Origin: a virus
IMG/VR virus record: IMGVR_UViG_3300023174_000373
Span: 1 to 36,907 of that record
Reading direction: 5' to 3' (one strand)
DNA length: 36,907 nucleotides
Shown: one piece after another, positions 33,350 to 36,907 of the stretch
Layout of the letters: each line of letters starts with the position of its first letter
Numbering within the stretch: position 1 is the first letter of the stretch
Position numbers and translations under genes: made by a program
Notes under the pieces: model-generated
The model's database searches: none
What the model was told of the DNA's origin: nothing
The model's input: the letters and a program-made list of their open reading frames with translations, nothing else

Positions 33350-34432
33350 TCAGGCAAGGCCTGAGATATCCAGCTTCTTGCTTGTTGTAGTGGTTGTGTA
33401 ATCAGAGATTGCACCGCCCTTAACAATACGTGAAAGGCCGCGAGCATTAAGGATCATCATGCCGATAAGTTCGTCCATGACCCAACCCTTCCAGAATGTT
33501 TCAACATTATGGTTCTCTTCAACGTCAAGTGAATACATGACGGGCATAACACCGACGTAATCAGGCTCAGCGGTAAGGAATACCTCGCCCTGTGGGACGA
33601 TGATTGAACGCTGGATCTGGAATTCACCAAATGTGGTGATCTTCTCTCCACCGAATACCTTATCCTTGAATTCAAAGCCAGTTACGTTGAGATCCCAGTT
33701 GTAGAAATCGCGAGCGTCAGCAGGGTGAATGATGACACGGCGAGCTTCAAGCTGGTTGATCTCGATCTGCGAAACAGCGCTGTAAAAGTCGCTAGGCTCA
33801 AGTGGGTTGCCATCACCAATAAGGATTGTCTGCTCACCTGATGAACCAGCGGCGATACCGGTCTGACGACCACCGGTAGGAGCAACGCCAACAGTTGTTG
33901 TAGCGGCGTTACGGTAAGAACCAAGCTCAGCAATAGCAGCCTCAAGAAGAAGGATAAGACGGGCGTCCTCCTGCTTCTGGATTGCCTGACGGCTTTCGTC
34001 CTGTGCGTACTCAACAGCGTTTACACGAAGGTAGTACAGATCTTCCTTACGAATACGTGGGAACGTAGCGATACGGAAAAGCTGAGGGAATGCCTGCTTG
34101 CCTTCGAATGGGGTGATCTTAACTTCCGCGTCGGTCTGGTTAAGGATATAAGCCCTGCCCAGATCGTCAAGGATGTCGTAAGGCATAAGTGGACCGCGCT
34201 CAAGAGTGTCCTCAATAAGAACATTACGAGTAATGCCCTCATAACGAAGACGAATCTGAATGGGACCGATCATACCCTGACCGATACGGCGCATTGCGTT
34301 CGATGAATCCTTTAGGATTGACTGAAGCTTCTGTGCCTTTGCTTCTTTGGTAAGCTTAGGTGCGTTAGCAAGCTTAGCCTCGTAGTCGGCTGATGAAACA
34401 GCCTTGCGTGATGTAATTTCCATATTAATCAT
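33350..34432 (-). CDS. major capsid protein (HK97-fold type)
   Basis: The product has 360 residues from ATG 34432, or 357 from the in-frame ATG at 34423. The AAGGAA Shine-Dalgarno sequence sits about ten bases before the latter and almost abuts the former, so the start is uncertain. The N-terminal helix-rich part (KAQKLQSILKDSSNAMRRIG) leads to IQIRLRYEGITRNVLIEDTL and FRIATFPRIRKEDLYYLRVN. A central A-domain-like region and a C-terminal strand-rich part with FWKGWVMDELIGMMILNARG follow. Size, position and its elevated G+C and codon bias fit a highly expressed capsid protein. It should form the icosahedral shell after prohead maturation. The terminator at 33300-33319 lies just past its stop. 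Confidence 0.8.
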   Translation of the reverse strand: MINMEITSRKAVSSADYEAKLANAPKLTKEAKAQKLQSILKDSSNAMRRIGQGMIGPIQIRLRYEGITRNVLIEDTLERGPLMPYDILDDLGRAYILNQTDAEVKITPFEGKQAFPQLFRIATFPRIRKEDLYYLRVNAVEYAQDESRQAIQKQEDARLILLLEAAIAELGSYRNAATTTVGVAPTGGRQTGIAAGSSGEQTILIGDGNPLEPSDFYSAVSQIEINQLEARRVIIHPADARDFYNWDLNVTGFEFKDKVFGGEKITTFGEFQIQRSIIVPQGEVFLTAEPDYVGVMPVMYSLDVEENHNVETFWKGWVMDELIGMMILNARGLSRIVKGGAISDYTTTTTSKKLDISGLA

Positions 34433-34441
34433 GTTCCTTTC

Positions 34442-35071
34442 TTATACCAGTAGATCCACGACAATACGGGATGAACCAACCTTTTCAATGAGACGAGCAA
34501 CCGCTTTTGCGTTTGCGTTAGCGCCCGGTGTAGTACCACTCTTATCAGTGGTAAGGCGACCATCGGTACCAGCGTAAAGAAGAACGCCTGTAGCTGCTGT
34601 ATCGATAGTTGTTGTACCACCAGTAATTGCTGAGGTTGAATCAACTGAAATGGTGCCAAACGCAGGAGCAAGAATCTCAAATACTGAGTCTGGTCCGCGC
34701 CAAATACCAACTGAATTCTGAAGAGAATCTCCAGCAAAACCTTCGTCAAAATCGCCACCAACAAAGTTGGCAAGAAGACCAAAGGGAACTTCATTTGCAA
34801 GACCAGTAGCGACTGTTACCTGCTCAGTGCCCACGATGCGAGCCATTACTGTGCCGGGGAAAAGGCTTGTGCCACCATTAACCGTATAACTTGCATCTAA
34901 AGTAACGCCAGTTGGCGGAACCCTAAGAGTGTTAGTGACAGTACGAAAACCCTTTGTACCAGCGGGATCAACATGCAGAGTTGCAGCATAGGGCGTAGCC
35001 TGAGTCTGGGCATACAACGGCCTACAAGTGCGCTTCTGATACTTATTAGCTAGATTTTTTAGTCTAAGCAT
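34442..35071 (-). CDS. probable capsid decoration/head stabilisation protein
   Basis: The 209-residue product lies between the protease/scaffold gene and the major capsid gene. It is beta-rich, with little charge, and includes TKGFRTVTNTLRVPPTGVTL, SLFPGTVMARIVG, NEVPFGLLANFVGGDFDEGF and NSVGIWRGPDSVFEIL. This composition and location match capsid decoration proteins that cement the expanded shell. An AGGAA lies about nine bases before the start, behind a structured 118-base leader. Its stop is nine bases before the capsid start, so the two are probably co-expressed. The assignment is from position and general pattern. Confidence 0.55.
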   Translation of the reverse strand: MLRLKNLANKYQKRTCRPLYAQTQATPYAATLHVDPAGTKGFRTVTNTLRVPPTGVTLDASYTVNGGTSLFPGTVMARIVGTEQVTVATGLANEVPFGLLANFVGGDFDEGFAGDSLQNSVGIWRGPDSVFEILAPAFGTISVDSTSAITGGTTTIDTAATGVLLYAGTDGRLTTDKSGTTPGANANAKAVARLIEKVGSSRIVVDLLV

Positions 35072-35113
35072 ATTTTAGTATTCCTATTTCTTGTTTTGTG
35101 ATTTTTAGTTTCA

Positions 35114-35156
35114 CGCCTTGTGGGCGCTACGCCGTTTCAATTGTTTTCTGACGGCG
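35114..35156 (-). promoter_or_regulatory. leader with alternating complementary arms
   Basis: In the 118-base gap before the decoration gene, four arms alternate in transcript order: CGCC (35156-35153), GGCG (35133-35130), CGCC (35126-35123), GGCG (35117-35114). Arms 1 and 2 extend to a six-base stem (CGCCGT/ACGGCG). Arms 2 and 3 or 3 and 4 form alternatives. The layout resembles a two-state leader RNA, though the shorter stems could be chance. Confidence 0.35.
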
Positions 35157-35189
35157 GGTTGTAAAAATAAAGTAATGTTCTCTTATTTT

Positions 35190-36116
35190 TTACATAAACA
35201 GAGCAGAGTCATCTGAATCTGCCTGAGTTGTTGCGGGAGCAGTACTTGCCTCCCTAACTAGAGACGGAAGCCTCTTAGCTGTCCGCGCCGACTTCTTAAG
35301 GCCCGCTGTCTTAACGCGATTAGCGTAAACCAGTGAAGCCTCAACAACTGCGGGCGCTGCCTTTTCAAGCTCAGCAACTCTTGCATACTTCTGTGAAGCG
35401 TCAAGAATGCCAAGTTCGATCTCAGTATCAGCCAGTTTGAAAGCCGACATAATATGAGCGTTGCTATTATTACCATCACCAAAAGCGTAATCTTTAGAAT
35501 CAACGCCAGTTGGATGAAATTCATTACTATTCTGATCTGCGTAAAAACTCTCACTTTGAGGGTCTACGGGATTAGCATTACGAGTTACCGCGCTATTACC
35601 ATCTGGGAAAGTAGCCGTTGGGCCAGAATCCTGAGTGGTAATTGCATATGGTCCCATGTTATCTGTTACATCAATGCGGTCATCAGCCTTGCCCATTGGA
35701 TCGGAAGGCTCCACGCCGCGAACATCTGATACAACCCATGATGAAGCCTTTGCTGCTGGCTCATGCATTGTAAGAGGCGTAGCGCTGTCTGAGTTAAATA
35801 CCTGATAGCTACTTACGTCAGTTACTGGGTCTTGCTGACCGAGTGAATCGCCCTCATTCGCACCAAAAGTATCCGTGTGGATGGCTTCAATGTTCTTTGA
35901 GTGTTCATCGCCCTGATCAACTTGTACTGTCTTTTCATCGCCAGTGCCAACACCAGAAATGCCACCAATATCGGTAACATTAACTTGAGCGTCAGCCTTG
36001 GATGCGTCTTCATTTGAAGCTCCACCAACGCCACCAGTTCCGATTACATCAATATTGTAATCGGGCTTGGCAACAGCCGGTGCGCTTGTCATTGCGTCAG
36101 CGATATGTGTTTCCAT
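35190..36116 (-). CDS. possible nested in-frame scaffold protein
   Basis: Within the preceding gene, ATG at 36116 (residue 264 of the visible part) is preceded at a five-base distance by AAAAAGGAA, one of the best Shine-Dalgarno sites in the window. Translation from here would give a 308-residue protein consisting of the disordered acidic region and the C-terminal helices, without the protease-like part or zinc ribbon. Phages such as lambda express a scaffold from an internal start in the protease gene (C/Nu3). This is an inference from the start signal and domain layout. A chance Shine-Dalgarno match cannot be excluded. Confidence 0.45.
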   Translation of the reverse strand: METHIADAMTSAPAVAKPDYNIDVIGTGGVGGASNEDASKADAQVNVTDIGGISGVGTGDEKTVQVDQGDEHSKNIEAIHTDTFGANEGDSLGQQDPVTDVSSYQVFNSDSATPLTMHEPAAKASSWVVSDVRGVEPSDPMGKADDRIDVTDNMGPYAITTQDSGPTATFPDGNSAVTRNANPVDPQSESFYADQNSNEFHPTGVDSKDYAFGDGNNSNAHIMSAFKLADTEIELGILDASQKYARVAELEKAAPAVVEASLVYANRVKTAGLKKSARTAKRLPSLVREASTAPATTQADSDDSALFM

Positions 36117-36907
36117 GTTGTTCCTTTTTCTGTTACCAGCAGCCGCAAGGAAATCCGATGCGGTGCGAACTGATGATGTGACGGGCTGTTTAGGGTCCTT
36201 CACAACATAGTCTTGCGGTTCATTAGACGCTGGTGGCGTCTGAACCGGAAGTATTGGTCGTTCAATTTTATTGATTTGTGAAATTTTTGTATCGGATACT
36301 GTCCATCCGGCATCTGTTACATGAGAGAGCGTAGGCAAATTATTAGTATCAACATCTAAAGTTGATAAAGATTCTTCATTTGCCTCTTCTGATTCGTCAT
36401 GAGCCTTAGCCGCAGTAAGATCGGGATCGCCAAAACCATCAGGTTCTGCTTCATAACCGCAAACGTCGCATTGTGGGCCATCCATAATTTCGCCACAAAT
36501 GTCGCAAACTTTATCTTCGCGCAAAGTATCTACTTCTTCGGGGGCGCGAGTTTTAGTATTTTGCGGTTTATCATTGGCTTCTTTTTTATTCTTTTTCTTG
36601 TTCATCGTGGCATAAAAAACTTCTTCGCCTTTTTCTTCGCCATACTGATCAATCATTGAATCTTTTGCCTTTTGAGCAGATCCTGCGCCGCCGAAGTACT
36701 TATCGTATTCACTCATTGGACCAAATTTATTCATTGATGCTTCCTTTACATTAGATCGTACTTCCCGAATGAGAGCAGTCTCATCAGCGGGGTCAAATAC
36801 TGCTGAAATCTCAAAGAACTTAATGCCGTAGCAATCCTCATATGATTTCTTTGAAGTTTTATGACCCGTCTCAGGATCGATGTAATCGCACATAGCGCCC
36901 TTCATGC
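35190..36907 (-). CDS. prohead protease/scaffold protein, 5' partial
   Basis: The reading frame runs to the right edge of the window, so the N-terminus is missing. The visible 571 residues begin KGAMCDYIDPETGHK and then FFEISAVFDPADETALIREV. The latter resembles the EISxV..PADxxA end of phage capsid-maturation protease domains. Four cysteines (CDICGEIMDGPQCDVCGYEA, about 133-152) form a zinc-ribbon-like CxxC-x-CxxC motif. The second half is acidic, low-complexity and probably disordered, and ends in helices (LGILDASQKYARVAELEKAA) as scaffold proteins do. A strong internal start at 36116 may produce a separate scaffold. The gene precedes the decoration and capsid genes, the usual order. Catalytic residues are not visible. 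Confidence 0.6.
   Translation of the reverse strand, partial: MKGAMCDYIDPETGHKTSKKSYEDCYGIKFFEISAVFDPADETALIREVRSNVKEASMNKFGPMSEYDKYFGGAGSAQKAKDSMIDQYGEEKGEEVFYATMNKKKNKKEANDKPQNTKTRAPEEVDTLREDKVCDICGEIMDGPQCDVCGYEAEPDGFGDPDLTAAKAHDESEEANEESLSTLDVDTNNLPTLSHVTDAGWTVSDTKISQINKIERPILPVQTPPASNEPQDYVVKDPKQPVTSSVRTASDFLAAAGNRKRNNMETHIADAMTSAPAVAKPDYNIDVIGTGGVGGASNEDASKADAQVNVTDIGGISGVGTGDEKTVQVDQGDEHSKNIEAIHTDTFGANEGDSLGQQDPVTDVSSYQVFNSDSATPLTMHEPAAKASSWVVSDVRGVEPSDPMGKADDRIDVTDNMGPYAITTQDSGPTATFPDGNSAVTRNANPVDPQSESFYADQNSNEFHPTGVDSKDYAFGDGNNSNAHIMSAFKLADTEIELGILDASQKYARVAELEKAAPAVVEASLVYANRVKTAGLKKSARTAKRLPSLVREASTAPATTQADSDDSALFM

Noticed and set aside
35454-35729. Plus-strand 91-codon frame opposite the scaffold region
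   Set aside because: It is antisense to a well-supported gene and shows no start signal or protein-like features.

Overview
The window is part of the late (virion structure) region of a contractile-tailed double-stranded DNA phage (a myovirus in Caudoviricetes). Nearly all genes lie on the minus strand and are read from right to left, in an order close to that of virion assembly. The base composition is AT-rich, especially in the baseplate genes. A NlpC/P60-type lysin of the kind common in Actinobacteria, and several tail-borne peptidoglycan hydrolases, suggest a Gram-positive and probably actinobacterial host. This host assignment is an inference.

Read in the direction of transcription, the layout is as follows. 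(1) Head, about 36907-33350: the end of a probable prohead protease with a nested scaffold-like region, a probable capsid decoration protein, and the major capsid protein. (2) A plus-strand secreted two-domain lysin (32356-33276), with a bidirectional terminator on one side and an intergenic region with nested inverted repeats on the other. (3) Connector and neck, 32072-28221: two small virion-associated proteins with basic low-complexity tails, a terminator, a neck or adaptor protein, a small conserved virion protein, a second connector, and a probable tail terminator. (4) Tail, 28162-22058: sheath, tube, tail assembly chaperone with a good -1 frameshift signal, an opposite-strand small membrane protein, and a short tape-measure protein. 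(5) Baseplate hub, 22054-15347: two tube or baseplate proteins, three tandem hub paralogues that share an N-terminal half and end in three different wall-degrading domains, and a fourth protein that looks like the missing second half of the hub with a degenerate M23 domain. (6) Spike, wedge and host-contact proteins, 15340-275: a collagen-repeat spike or fibre, a gp25-like wedge protein, a giant baseplate J protein, and four large Ig/discoidin/carbohydrate-binding-like proteins. At the left edge a SNF2-type helicase on the plus strand converges with the last tail gene.

The most unusual feature is the hub. The gpD/gp27-like hub appears to be split and triplicated, and the three copies carry an M23 endopeptidase domain, a double-psi beta-barrel domain and a lysozyme/transglycosylase-like domain. 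One model is a heteromeric tail tip with several complementary wall-cutting activities. A second theme is the reuse of short beta-rich modules across the sheath, baseplate J protein and distal tail proteins, in some cases inserted inside one another.
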